DNA of 35,157 nt, taken from UBA822 sp036336795. Lineage in GTDB: Bacteria; Gemmatimonadota; Gemmatimonadetes; Longimicrobiales; Gaopeijiaceae. This document shows, piece after piece, positions 8,116 through 16,377 of this stretch. Position numbers and translations under genes: made by a program. Location: assembly GCA_036336795.1 (NCBI GenBank), contig JAYZFL010000038.1, positions 1-35,157 of the forward strand, in the 5' to 3' direction. Position 1 is the stretch's first letter, and each line of letters begins with the position of its first letter. The notes beneath the pieces were generated by a model. That model ran no database searches, was not told the DNA's origin, and saw nothing but the letters and a program-made list of their open reading frames with translations.

Positions 8116-9660
8116 GTGGATCCATCGAAGATACCTGAGGCCGGGCAAACCCGGATTGCACCATCCGTTGTGATGAAAGGCGTGCGAAAATCTTTCGGGC
8201 GCTTGGTCGCCTTGGATGGGGCCGACGTTACGGCCTATTCAGGAGAAGTGCATGGACTAGTAGGAGAGAACGGTGCGGGCAAGACAACCCTGATGAACGT
8301 TCTTGCCGGCATGCTTCGCCCTCAGGGTGGAGAGGTCCTTCTAGAGGGCGAACCTGCGCGTTTTTCCAAACCGCGGGACGCGTGGGACAGCGGTATCGGC
8401 ATGGTGCATCAACACTTTACGCTGGTGCCACGTCTAACCGTTATCGAAAACCTGGCTCTCGGTGTCCGATCCGGTGGGCGTGGATTACATCTCCCCTATC
8501 CCCGAATCCGTAAGAAGTTGGATAAGCTACGGCAACTCACGGGCTTTGCTGTGACAGAGAACGTGCTTGTCGAGGATCTTTCGGTTGGGGATCGACAGCG
8601 CTTAGAGATCCTGAAACTGCTTGTCCGGGATCCGAAGATTCTGATCTTCGATGAGCCGACGGCCGTGCTTGCTCCCCAAGAGGTGACTGACCTGATCCGT
8701 GTGTTCCGCAAGCTCGCATCGGATGGCCGCACGGTGTTTCTGATCGCGCACAAGCTCGACGAAGTGCTTGCTGCGGGAGACCGGATCACGGTTCTTCGGA
8801 ACGGGTCGACTGTCCATGAGTGTGTGCGTTCAGATGTGGATGTGAGTGCGCTCACACGAGCAATGGTTGGGAAGGAAGTGCTCCGTGGGGCTAAAGTTTC
8901 TGCTTCTGCTGGACCGGTGATTGCCAAGCTTGTGGACGTCTGGGCTACCGGAGCTCAGGGCCAAACGGCCGTGACTGACGTGAATTTGGAGGTGAAGCGT
9001 GGTGAAATTGTCGGTATCGCAGGTGTGGATGGAAATGGCCAAATGGAGTTCTCGGAGATTCTCGCTGGTGTTCGTTCTGCGGAACGCGGAGCGGTAGAAC
9101 TTCCTGATCAAATCGGCTTCATTCCGGCCGACCGACTAGGAGAGGCGTTAATTGGCTCCTTTGATCTGAGTGAAAACCTGACGCTCGCTTTAGTAAAGGA
9201 ACCCGATTTTCGGCAGGGGCCCCTAATTCGCTGGGCGGGTGTTAGGGCGCGCGCGGCTGAAGCGATCGAACGTTTCGGCATACGGCCGACCAGCCATCGA
9301 ACCAAGGCTCGGCACTTGTCGGGAGGAAACCAGCAGAAACTTGTGGTCTCGAGGGAGATAGATCGCGGGCGGGATCTCCTAGTTGCCAGGAATCCTACCC
9401 GGGGGCTGGACGTCAATGCTGCAGACTTTGTGCGCGGCGAGTTGTCTCAGCTGCGTTTGGAACGGAACGATATAGCGGGGTTCGACAGGAGACCCGGTAT
9501 CGTGCTGATCTCTACGGACCTTGATGAGATTCTCGCGCTTGCGGACCGGGTGTATGTGATTGTTCGGGGAAGTTTGCTGCCTGTCGGGCATGGAGACTTA
9601 TCGCGTGAGGTCATCGGCTCGCTCATGCTAAGTGGTCTGGTGGGGCCGAATGAGGACTGA
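8116..9660 (+). CDS. Two-domain ABC importer ATPase, nucleoside/sugar type (YufO/NupO-like)
   Basis: This 514-residue protein contains two nucleotide-binding domains in tandem, as in RbsA, MglA and nucleoside importers. The first domain is complete: Walker A GENGAGKT (50-57), signature LSVGDRQR (155-162) and Walker B ILIFDEPTA (175-183). The second has a degenerate P-loop GVDGNGQ (303-309) without the Lys-Thr, a normal LSGGNQQKL (401-409), and NPTRGLDVNA; this asymmetry is normal for the family. The GTG start at 8116 has only a weak upstream GG; ATG 8173 would cut into the first domain and is less likely. The end overlaps the first permease gene. It energises transport from the cytoplasmic face of the complex with the two permeases. 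Confidence 0.92.
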   Translation: MDPSKIPEAGQTRIAPSVVMKGVRKSFGRLVALDGADVTAYSGEVHGLVGENGAGKTTLMNVLAGMLRPQGGEVLLEGEPARFSKPRDAWDSGIGMVHQHFTLVPRLTVIENLALGVRSGGRGLHLPYPRIRKKLDKLRQLTGFAVTENVLVEDLSVGDRQRLEILKLLVRDPKILIFDEPTAVLAPQEVTDLIRVFRKLASDGRTVFLIAHKLDEVLAAGDRITVLRNGSTVHECVRSDVDVSALTRAMVGKEVLRGAKVSASAGPVIAKLVDVWATGAQGQTAVTDVNLEVKRGEIVGIAGVDGNGQMEFSEILAGVRSAERGAVELPDQIGFIPADRLGEALIGSFDLSENLTLALVKEPDFRQGPLIRWAGVRARAAEAIERFGIRPTSHRTKARHLSGGNQQKLVVSREIDRGRDLLVARNPTRGLDVNAADFVRGELSQLRLERNDIAGFDRRPGIVLISTDLDEILALADRVYVIVRGSLLPVGHGDLSREVIGSLMLSGLVGPNED

Positions 9661-10729
9661 TACCAGCCGCTTGGGCCCCCTGGGTGTTTCCCTGGTCGCG
9701 CTCACTGTTACGGGAATAATCACAGCTGGAGCACTGTGGGTTGGTGGCTACTCGCCAGCTTCTACTTTGGGAAGTCTTATCGCAGGGGCATTCGGCTCAG
9801 TTGACCGGTTCCTCAGCGTTACGCTCGTCCATGCAGTTCCGCTCACCCTGACCGGTCTCGGTGTGGCCGTGGCGTTTCGGGCCGGTGTGTGGAACATCGG
9901 AGCAGAAGGCCAGCTCTATGCTGGTGCGGTGGCGGGAGTGTGGATGGGGTTACATGTCGGCCAACTACCTTCCGCGATCGCGATAGCAATGACACTTGTG
10001 GCGGCGGGAACGGCCGGATCTTTATGGGCCCTGGTGCCAGCAGTTATGAAACTCCGGCTTGGGGTCGGTGAAGTCATCTCTACAATTCTCATGAACTTCG
10101 TGGCAATCCACCTTGTGAGTTATGTGGTTCGGTGGCCGCTCCAAGAGGCAGGAGGGGTTTTCCCGAACACCGACATGCTGGCAGAAGGTGTACGGTTATC
10201 CATTCTTGTTCCCGGTACCCGACTGCACGTGGGATTTGCTTTGGCACTCGTGCTTTGTCTGGCTTTTTGGGCTGTCTTTAAGTTCACTGCTTTTGGCTTC
10301 TCCGTGAGAGCGATCGGTGCCTCCGAGTCCGCTGCCCGGCTCTCCGGGCGGATCGACGTTCCGCGTTTAGTCCTCTCCACTTTCCTGATCTCAGGAGCCC
10401 TCGCGGGATTGGCTGGCGGTGTGGAGATCAGTGGGCGGACATTCGCACTCTACGAGGGGCTGTCTCCCGGGTGGGGATACACAGCCATTGCCGTCGCTCT
10501 CTTGGCGGGTCTCAACCCGATTGGTGTTGTCTTTACCGGGATCCTTTTCGGAGCCCTTGAGGGTGGGGCGGGTGCAATGCAGCGGGATGGTGGCGTTCCG
10601 GCGGCTTGGGTGAGTGGTATCGAGGCGCTTGTCATGCTGACTGTGTTGGCTGTGGATCAGTTAGCACGTCGTATTCGTCCAGCAGTGATAGATGCGACGC
10701 GTGAGGTCCCGGAGGTCCAACGTGCTTGA
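9650..10729 (+). CDS. ABC importer permease 1 (BMP-linked, YufP/NupP-like)
   Basis: The predicted 359-residue inner-membrane protein has about nine to ten hydrophobic helices and belongs to the BPD_transp_2 family of ribose/nucleoside permeases. Family marks are FRAGVWNIGAEGQLYAGAV (early) and GLNPIGVVFTGILFGALEGGA near the C-terminus. The start is placed at ATG 9650, which lies within the last codons of the ATPase gene and gives an 11-base overlap. The frame is open to GTG 9632, but that would lie deeper in the ATPase. It ends overlapping the second permease by eight bases. With the second permease it should form the heterodimeric channel. Confidence 0.9.
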   Translation: MRTDTSRLGPLGVSLVALTVTGIITAGALWVGGYSPASTLGSLIAGAFGSVDRFLSVTLVHAVPLTLTGLGVAVAFRAGVWNIGAEGQLYAGAVAGVWMGLHVGQLPSAIAIAMTLVAAGTAGSLWALVPAVMKLRLGVGEVISTILMNFVAIHLVSYVVRWPLQEAGGVFPNTDMLAEGVRLSILVPGTRLHVGFALALVLCLAFWAVFKFTAFGFSVRAIGASESAARLSGRIDVPRLVLSTFLISGALAGLAGGVEISGRTFALYEGLSPGWGYTAIAVALLAGLNPIGVVFTGILFGALEGGAGAMQRDGGVPAAWVSGIEALVMLTVLAVDQLARRIRPAVIDATREVPEVQRA

Positions 10730-11651
10730 TTTAGTGGTTTTGACCGCGTTTCTGGAGGCGGCCGTCCGCCTGGCAGCACCTCTTGCTCTGGCTGCTCTAG
10801 GCGAGACCATCACTGAGAGGAGTGGGATCATCAATATCGGGCTCGAGGGATCTCTTGTCACCGGGGCTCTATGCGCAGCCTTCACCGCGTTGTCCTGGGG
10901 ATCACCCGGAGCAGGGATCATTATCGGAGCACTTGGAGGTGCCTTCGTCGCTTTAGGTTTTGCGGCGTTTGTTATCGGACTCAATACGAATCAGATCATT
11001 ACGGGAACAGCGGCTACCCTAGCAGGACTCGGGTTCACGGGAGTCTTCTATCAGGCTCGTTTTGGGACGACGGGAACCGTGCTCACCCTTCCTGTCCTTC
11101 AATCCTTTTCACTGCCGGGACTCTCGAAGATACCGGTGTTCGGATCCGCTTTTTTCGAGCAAGCACCCACTGTGTACCTGGCCTACATTCTTGCTCCACT
11201 TCTGTGGTACTTTCTCTTCCGGACCGAGTGGGGTTTAGAGTTACGTGCGGTCGGAGAGGAGCCTGCGGCGGCTGAAGCGGCGGGAGTACGGATTCGGTGG
11301 ATTCGCCTCTTGGCCACTGTTTTCGGTGGCCTGCTGGCGGGTGTCGCTGGCGCCCACCTTGCCCTGAACTCCGGGACTTTCATAGAAGGGATGTCCTCGG
11401 GCCGGGGCTTTATCGCAATCGCTGTTGTGGTCCTCGGTCGGTGGAATCCGATCTGGGTGCTAGCCGCTGCATTCTTCTTCGGCGCTGCATCCGCACTTCA
11501 GTTCCTTCTACAGGCCATGGGTGTGGACACACCGTTTCCGCTGCTCCTGGTTCTTCCGTATCTGTTGACGCTTGCGGCTCTTGCAGGTTGGGTAGGGCGC
11601 GCCCGCGCCCCCGCAGCGTTGGCACTTCCGTGGCCCCATGAGAGTAAGTAG
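10722..11651 (+). CDS. ABC importer permease 2 (BMP-linked, YufQ/NupQ-like)
   Basis: A 309-residue polytopic protein of the same BPD_transp_2 family, paired with permease 1. The early GETITERSGIINIGLEGSLVTGAL block and the late GRGFIAIAVVVLGRWNPIWVLAAAFFFGAASALQF region (read in parts) are diagnostic of this permease pair. The start is set at GTG 10722: GGAGG at 10709-10713 stands at normal spacing, and the gene then overlaps the preceding stop by eight bases, a translational-coupling arrangement. The frame remains open to ATG 10692 but without a ribosome site. The transporter ends here; the next gene starts 74 bases downstream with its own SD. Confidence 0.9.
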   Translation: MLDLVVLTAFLEAAVRLAAPLALAALGETITERSGIINIGLEGSLVTGALCAAFTALSWGSPGAGIIIGALGGAFVALGFAAFVIGLNTNQIITGTAATLAGLGFTGVFYQARFGTTGTVLTLPVLQSFSLPGLSKIPVFGSAFFEQAPTVYLAYILAPLLWYFLFRTEWGLELRAVGEEPAAAEAAGVRIRWIRLLATVFGGLLAGVAGAHLALNSGTFIEGMSSGRGFIAIAVVVLGRWNPIWVLAAAFFFGAASALQFLLQAMGVDTPFPLLLVLPYLLTLAALAGWVGRARAPAALALPWPHESK

Positions 11652-11725
11652 TGCGGCACGTAGGGTAACGGTGCGGAGGTGGACGAACACCTTGGAGAAT
11701 TTTCCGTGGATGGAGGCAGATTGAA

Positions 11726-14419
11726 GTGATACCCGTGAGACGGAAGGACCATGTCCTCTTGGCCGGCTTGTTCGTGATGGTTCTGGGCGCGCCAATTTCC
11801 GGCCAGGTCGGCCCTGCGGGTAGTAGCGCTGTTGCAGTCGGGCTTGCTCTCCGTCAGGCCGATGGCGTCAAACGTGTACTAATGATCGGCGCACATCCCG
11901 ATGATGAGGACACAGGTTTATTGGCTGTACTAGCTCGAGGTATGGGTGTTGAGACGGCATATCTTTCGCTCACGCGTGGTGACGGTGGACAGAACCTGAT
12001 CGGTCCGGAGCTGGGTGAGCGTTTGGGGATCATCCGAACGGGAGAACTGGAGGCCGCCCGCCAGTTGGATGGGGCACGGCAGTTTTTCACGCGGGCCTAC
12101 GACTATGGATTTTCGAAGAGTGCTGATGAGGCATTCCGCCATTGGCCCAGAGAGGAAGTTCTCCGTGATGTAGTCTCCGTGATCCGGACATTCCGTCCGC
12201 AGGTGATTGTCTCGGTGTGGAGCGGCACATCCAGAGACGGTCACGGCCAACACCAGGCGAGCGGTATCCTGTCCGCTGAGGCGTTCGACGCAGCGGCTGA
12301 TCCGAGTCGCTTCAGGGACCTTCCTGGGCCCGCGTCAGAGCCGTGGCGTGCTGAAAAGCTGTATCAATCAGTGCGCTTTCGGGGCGGGGCCACTGAGGTG
12401 GCTTCAGCGAGCTTGCCTACGGGTACCTTCGATCCGCTTCTCGGTCGGTCTTTTTTCCAACTCGCCATGGAGAGTCGCAGCCAACACCGTTCACAGGACA
12501 TGGGAGCAGCGCAGGGTTTGGGGAACCGCGTCTCGGCCCTAGTTCAAGTTCAGAGTCATGTTCTCGGATTCTCCGAGGACGACGGAATCTTCTCGGGGAT
12601 CGATACTACCCTTGTGGGTCTGGCTGAGGGGTTGCCGACCGAAGCGGTTGGCCCGGTCCGCCAGCGATTGGAAGACTACAGAACGGCAATCCATGAAGCA
12701 GAAGAGGCTCTTGATGCTCTACGTCCCAGCCAGGCAGTGCCGCCACTCGTGCGTGCCTATCGGAGCCTTGAGGAGACAATACGGCTGATCCGAGATTTCG
12801 GCGATTCCGCAGCTTTTTTGGCCGAATCCTTGGCGATCCGTGCAGCGCTAGTTCGGTCGGCACTCTTGGATGCGGCGTCCGTTGTAATTGACGTCCGGGT
12901 GGACGACGACCTGGTGGTAGCTGGGGAGGCCGTGAATCTCCAGGTGCAGGTCTGGAACGGGGGCCACTTCAGGATCGATGGTGCAGCCCTAAGCAGTGTC
13001 GGGGGTGAACCAGCTGTGGCTCTGCCCGCAGAGTTCCTGGCTGTTGAAGGGCAGACCGAAGTTCCACAGGATATCCCGCCTGGAGCTGTGGCTAGCTGGC
13101 ACTACCGTGTGCGGTTCCGAAACAACCTCGCACCATCGCGCCTCTACTACTTAAGAGGCCCGCGAACGGGAGACATGTACCAGTGGATCGGTGAATCGGG
13201 GTCGGAGAGCCTTCCCAGGAACAGGCGTTCGCTTCTGAGCGCTGTGGGAGAGATAAACCTCTACATTTCGGAGATAGATGAACCGGTCCGCATCGTGTGG
13301 GGGGAGGAAGCCGAGTACGTGGGAGTTGACGGAGCATTGGGTGAGTTTCGGAAACCAGTGTTGGGTACGCCTGCGGTAGCGGTGGCGGTCGAACCTTCAC
13401 AGATGATTTGGCCAATGGGGCCTGGAGATTCTCGATCGGTCTCCGTTGTTTTGCGGAACGAAGCAGCATCGGGGTCCACGGGCAAAGTCTCCCTTGAGGC
13501 TCCCACGGGCTGGGAAGTGAGGCCCGAGAGCATCTCGTTCGATCTGGGGACCGAAGGGGTGGGCGAGCGCTTTGACTTCGAGATCAACCCCGTCGAGGAC
13601 TTGGCCCAAGGGGAACACGTGTTCAGGGCTGTTGCCACTCTGGAAAGCGGATCACACTTTCGCGAAGCGGTCGATATCATTGAATATCCCCATGTCGAGC
13701 GAACCCTCTACATGGAAGATGCTGACCTGCGGGTTCAAGCTCTCCCTGTGCGGGCCCGAGATGGAATACGGGTCGGATACGTCATGGGTTCGGGCGACGA
13801 CGGACTTGCGGCACTCCGTCAGATGGGTGTCGACGCAGAGGAAGTTAGCCGAGAGCGAGTCGGGAAGGCTGATTTTTCAGGTTATGACGTGCTAGTGCTT
13901 GGAATTCGGGTGTACGAGACACGCCCAGATGTGGCTGCGGTGAACGATAGGATCATTGAGTTCGCACGGGCTGGCGGCACGGTGATCGTGCAATACAACA
14001 GACAGGAGTATTCGCAAGGGGGCTTCGCACCGTATTCGATCAGTATGGGCGAGCGGAGAGCCGCACGCGTGACGGACGAAAATTCGCCGTTCACTCTCCT
14101 TGAGCCGAACTCTCCAGTGTTCACTGTGCCGAATCGTATTACAGAATTGGACTTCGAGGGATGGGTCCAGGAGAGAGGTCTCTATTTCCTGACCGAGTGG
14201 GACGATCGTTTCGCACCGTTGCTAGAGTTGACCGACCCAGGTGAGCCGCCGACAAGAGGTTCCCTACTCGTCGCGCCCGTTGGCGAGGGCTTGTATATGT
14301 ATGCTGCTCTCGCATTCTTTCGGCAGTTCCCGGCTGGTGTGCCTGGGCCACACCGTTTGTTCGCCAACCTAGTGTCGCTGACGGGGGAGGATTGGAACGT
14401 GTACTGGGAGGGGCGGTGA
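11726..14419 (+). CDS. Secreted multidomain PIG-L (LmbE) family deacetylase with NEW3-like and amidotransferase-like C-terminal parts
   Basis: The 897-residue protein starts with a signal peptide (residues 1-27, ending near ISGQV), so it acts outside the inner membrane. The PIG-L deacetylase domain follows with the zinc site AHPDDE (56-61) and the second motif HGQHQ (173-177); family enzymes remove acetyl groups from N-acetylglucosamine-type sugars. The middle (about 300-550) is unassigned and partly helical. Residues about 555-650 resemble a NEW3/NPCBM-associated beta domain (GDSRSVSVVLRNEA, then GWEVRP). Residues about 680-870 look like a class I glutamine-amidotransferase-like flavodoxin fold, without a recognisable catalytic triad. 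The GTG start has GGAGG at 11712-11716. The stop overlaps the small membrane protein gene by four bases. The substrate is unknown. Confidence 0.87.
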   Translation: MIPVRRKDHVLLAGLFVMVLGAPISGQVGPAGSSAVAVGLALRQADGVKRVLMIGAHPDDEDTGLLAVLARGMGVETAYLSLTRGDGGQNLIGPELGERLGIIRTGELEAARQLDGARQFFTRAYDYGFSKSADEAFRHWPREEVLRDVVSVIRTFRPQVIVSVWSGTSRDGHGQHQASGILSAEAFDAAADPSRFRDLPGPASEPWRAEKLYQSVRFRGGATEVASASLPTGTFDPLLGRSFFQLAMESRSQHRSQDMGAAQGLGNRVSALVQVQSHVLGFSEDDGIFSGIDTTLVGLAEGLPTEAVGPVRQRLEDYRTAIHEAEEALDALRPSQAVPPLVRAYRSLEETIRLIRDFGDSAAFLAESLAIRAALVRSALLDAASVVIDVRVDDDLVVAGEAVNLQVQVWNGGHFRIDGAALSSVGGEPAVALPAEFLAVEGQTEVPQDIPPGAVASWHYRVRFRNNLAPSRLYYLRGPRTGDMYQWIGESGSESLPRNRRSLLSAVGEINLYISEIDEPVRIVWGEEAEYVGVDGALGEFRKPVLGTPAVAVAVEPSQMIWPMGPGDSRSVSVVLRNEAASGSTGKVSLEAPTGWEVRPESISFDLGTEGVGERFDFEINPVEDLAQGEHVFRAVATLESGSHFREAVDIIEYPHVERTLYMEDADLRVQALPVRARDGIRVGYVMGSGDDGLAALRQMGVDAEEVSRERVGKADFSGYDVLVLGIRVYETRPDVAAVNDRIIEFARAGGTVIVQYNRQEYSQGGFAPYSISMGERRAARVTDENSPFTLLEPNSPVFTVPNRITELDFEGWVQERGLYFLTEWDDRFAPLLELTDPGEPPTRGSLLVAPVGEGLYMYAALAFFRQFPAGVPGPHRLFANLVSLTGEDWNVYWEGR

Positions 14420-14568
14420 GGGATAGGCCCGACTCGGACGACGAGAATGGACCCATCGGGATTTTCCCGAATTGGTGGTGGCTTTACGGCGCGGTAGTGA
14501 TTTACACAGTCGTAGCGATTGTCCTCCTGCACCTTTTTTCGGTCACCTTGGATTTCGGTCTCCATTGA
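14416..14568 (+). CDS. Small single-span membrane protein (50 residues), coupled to PIG-L and symporter genes
   Basis: A 50-residue reading frame lies between the deacetylase and the symporter. Its GTG start overlaps the deacetylase stop as GTGA (14416-14419) and has a strong purine-rich SD, GGGAGGGG, at 14407-14414. The N-terminus is acidic (RPDSDDENG), then NWWWLYGAVV begins a hydrophobic stretch of about 25 residues (WLYGAVVIYTVVAIVLLHLF), and a short tail follows. It fits one transmembrane helix. Its stop TGA (14566-14568) overlaps the symporter's TTG start as TTGA. Both overlaps and the tight SD argue for a real translationally coupled gene rather than a chance frame. I do not recognise a family. 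A small accessory subunit of the SSS symporter is the natural guess, but it is only a guess. Confidence 0.72.
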   Translation: MRDRPDSDDENGPIGIFPNWWWLYGAVVIYTVVAIVLLHLFSVTLDFGLH

Positions 14569-16253
14569 CCGTCATCGACTGGGCGGTCTTCGTCCTCTAC
14601 TTCGGAAGTGTAATCAGTTTCGCTCTCTGGCAGAGCCGAAAGAACGTTGGTGTCGAAGGGTACTTCTTGGCAAACCGGCGTCTTCCCTGGGCTGCCGTCG
14701 GCCTCTCGGTCATGGCGACTCAGGCGAGTGCGATCACTTTCATCGGGACTACCGGACAAGCGTTCGACGACGGGATGGAGTTCATCCAGGTCTACCTTCC
14801 GCAGCCACTCGTTATGGTTCTCTTGTGCGTGGTCTTCGTTCCATTCTTCTACCGCGCAAAGGTTTTCACCGCATACGAATACTTGGAGAACCGCTTCGAC
14901 GCCAAGACGCGCTCACTGGCAAGCTTCTTGTTCCTTTTATCCAGAGGCCTAGCAGCGGGCATCGTCCTCTACGCACCAGCGATCGTACTCTCGGTGATCA
15001 TGGGCTGGGACGAAAAAATTACAATTCTAATCATGGGTCTGGTCACGATCCTTTACACGATGGTTGGGGGGATCACCGCGGTAATTTGGACCGACGTGAT
15101 CCAGATGGTGATGATGTTCGCCGGGATTGCTGCGGCGCTCGTCATTCTTTTCGGCACGCTTCCGGCCGAAGTCGGTGTGGGTGACGTTGTTTACATAGGC
15201 GGTATCCAGACAATGTGGTCGAGTATCGACTGGTCTTGGGATCCGACCAACACATACACGATTTGGTCAGGCATGATCGGGGGGTTTTTCCTGGCCCTCG
15301 CTTACTTCGGGACGGACCAGAGCCAGGTCCAACGCTACCTGACTGCAAAATCTCTGCGCTCCAGCCGACTTTCTCTGATTTTTAACGCCTTTCTAAAGCT
15401 GCCGATGCAGTTTGCAATTCTTTCGATCGGTGTTTTGCTATTCGTTTTCTATCACTTCGAACGCCCACCTCTGCTTTTCAACTCGGCTGAGGTGACGATG
15501 GTGCACGAAAGCACGCGTGCCGCAGAGTTCCAGGGGCTAGAGATGGAGCACGGGGGCGTTCATTCGCTCCGTAGGGAGGCGACACTAGAACTTCTCGACG
15601 CCCGTCGCGGTGGAGAGAACCTCGCGGTACTGCAGCAGCAAATCGGAGAATATGACGGTCAGCTCGCGCAACTCCGGAGCGATGCCAAGGCGATCGTCTC
15701 GGACGTACGCGGCACGTCGTCAAACGACGTAAACTACGTTTTCCCGTCCTATCTGATCCGTTACGTACCGGCAGGCATCCTTGGTCTTATGATTGCGGTG
15801 ATCTTCGCTGCAGCCATGTCGTCACTTGATTCTGAACTCACGGCGCTATCGAGTGCCACGGTCATTGACTTCTATCAACGATACTTTCGGCCGAAAGCCG
15901 ACGAAAGCCATTACCTCAGGGTTGCCCGGATATCGACTTTCTTCTGGGGAATATTCGCCTGTGGTGTGGCGCTCTATGCGGGCAGATTGGGATCGCTTCT
16001 TGAGGCTGTTAATCAGGTGGGTTCGTTTTTTTACGGTTCGCTCCTAGGCGTTTTCCTCCTGGCGTTTCTCGTCAAGAAGTCAAACGGAGACGGTGCTTTT
16101 GGAGGATTACTAGCGGGTATGCTGGCGGTCTTCACCGTGTCGGTCACCACCGACGTCTCGTTTCTCTATTACAACGTGGTAGGGGCCCTGACGGTATTAG
16201 CCGTGGGATCGATGATCAGCAAATTATCGGACGGAGGAGCGCCGACCGTGTAA
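14565..16253 (+). CDS. Sodium:solute symporter family (SSS) transporter with a long soluble insert
   Basis: The 562-residue inner-membrane protein is an SSS-type Na+-coupled transporter (SGLT, PutP, NanT relatives). The family core is seen in YFLANRRLPW (33-42) near the N-terminus, the ATQASAITFIG region (51-61), and the late AAAMSSLDSELTALSSATVID block (415-435). A hydrophilic, charged, probably helical segment of about 95 residues (300-395, rich in Glu, Gln, Arg) is inserted between hydrophobic helices. The start is TTG 14565, which overlaps the preceding stop; the open frame runs up to 14472, but that part would be the small membrane gene in another frame. The SD is weak, so translation probably relies on coupling. 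A sugar released by the neighbouring deacetylase is a reasonable substrate guess. Confidence 0.88.
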   Translation: MTVIDWAVFVLYFGSVISFALWQSRKNVGVEGYFLANRRLPWAAVGLSVMATQASAITFIGTTGQAFDDGMEFIQVYLPQPLVMVLLCVVFVPFFYRAKVFTAYEYLENRFDAKTRSLASFLFLLSRGLAAGIVLYAPAIVLSVIMGWDEKITILIMGLVTILYTMVGGITAVIWTDVIQMVMMFAGIAAALVILFGTLPAEVGVGDVVYIGGIQTMWSSIDWSWDPTNTYTIWSGMIGGFFLALAYFGTDQSQVQRYLTAKSLRSSRLSLIFNAFLKLPMQFAILSIGVLLFVFYHFERPPLLFNSAEVTMVHESTRAAEFQGLEMEHGGVHSLRREATLELLDARRGGENLAVLQQQIGEYDGQLAQLRSDAKAIVSDVRGTSSNDVNYVFPSYLIRYVPAGILGLMIAVIFAAAMSSLDSELTALSSATVIDFYQRYFRPKADESHYLRVARISTFFWGIFACGVALYAGRLGSLLEAVNQVGSFFYGSLLGVFLLAFLVKKSNGDGAFGGLLAGMLAVFTVSVTTDVSFLYYNVVGALTVLAVGSMISKLSDGGAPTV

Positions 16254-16377
16254 GTGGTCTAAGCCCGGAAACACACAACCACCCCTACTCGAATCTGCTA
16301 CGAAAGCAGACCCAGTGTCTGATTCCTTTTCCTTCTATGTCTAAGGGAGATCAGCCAAAACCGATCCGCCCAAGACA
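16254..16377. other. Convergent intergenic stretch between the symporter and the PQQ enzyme genes
   Basis: A hairpin TCTGCT/AGCAGA (16294-16299 with 16305-16310, five-base loop) is followed about ten bases later by a T-rich tract (ATTCCTTTTCC). This could terminate the plus-strand transcript, but the distance to the T-tract is unusual. No gene seen. Confidence 0.3.

Noticed and set aside
8116..9660. The degenerate second P-loop taken as a damaged gene
   Set aside because: Loss of the Lys-Thr in the second domain is normal in two-domain nucleoside/sugar ATPases.
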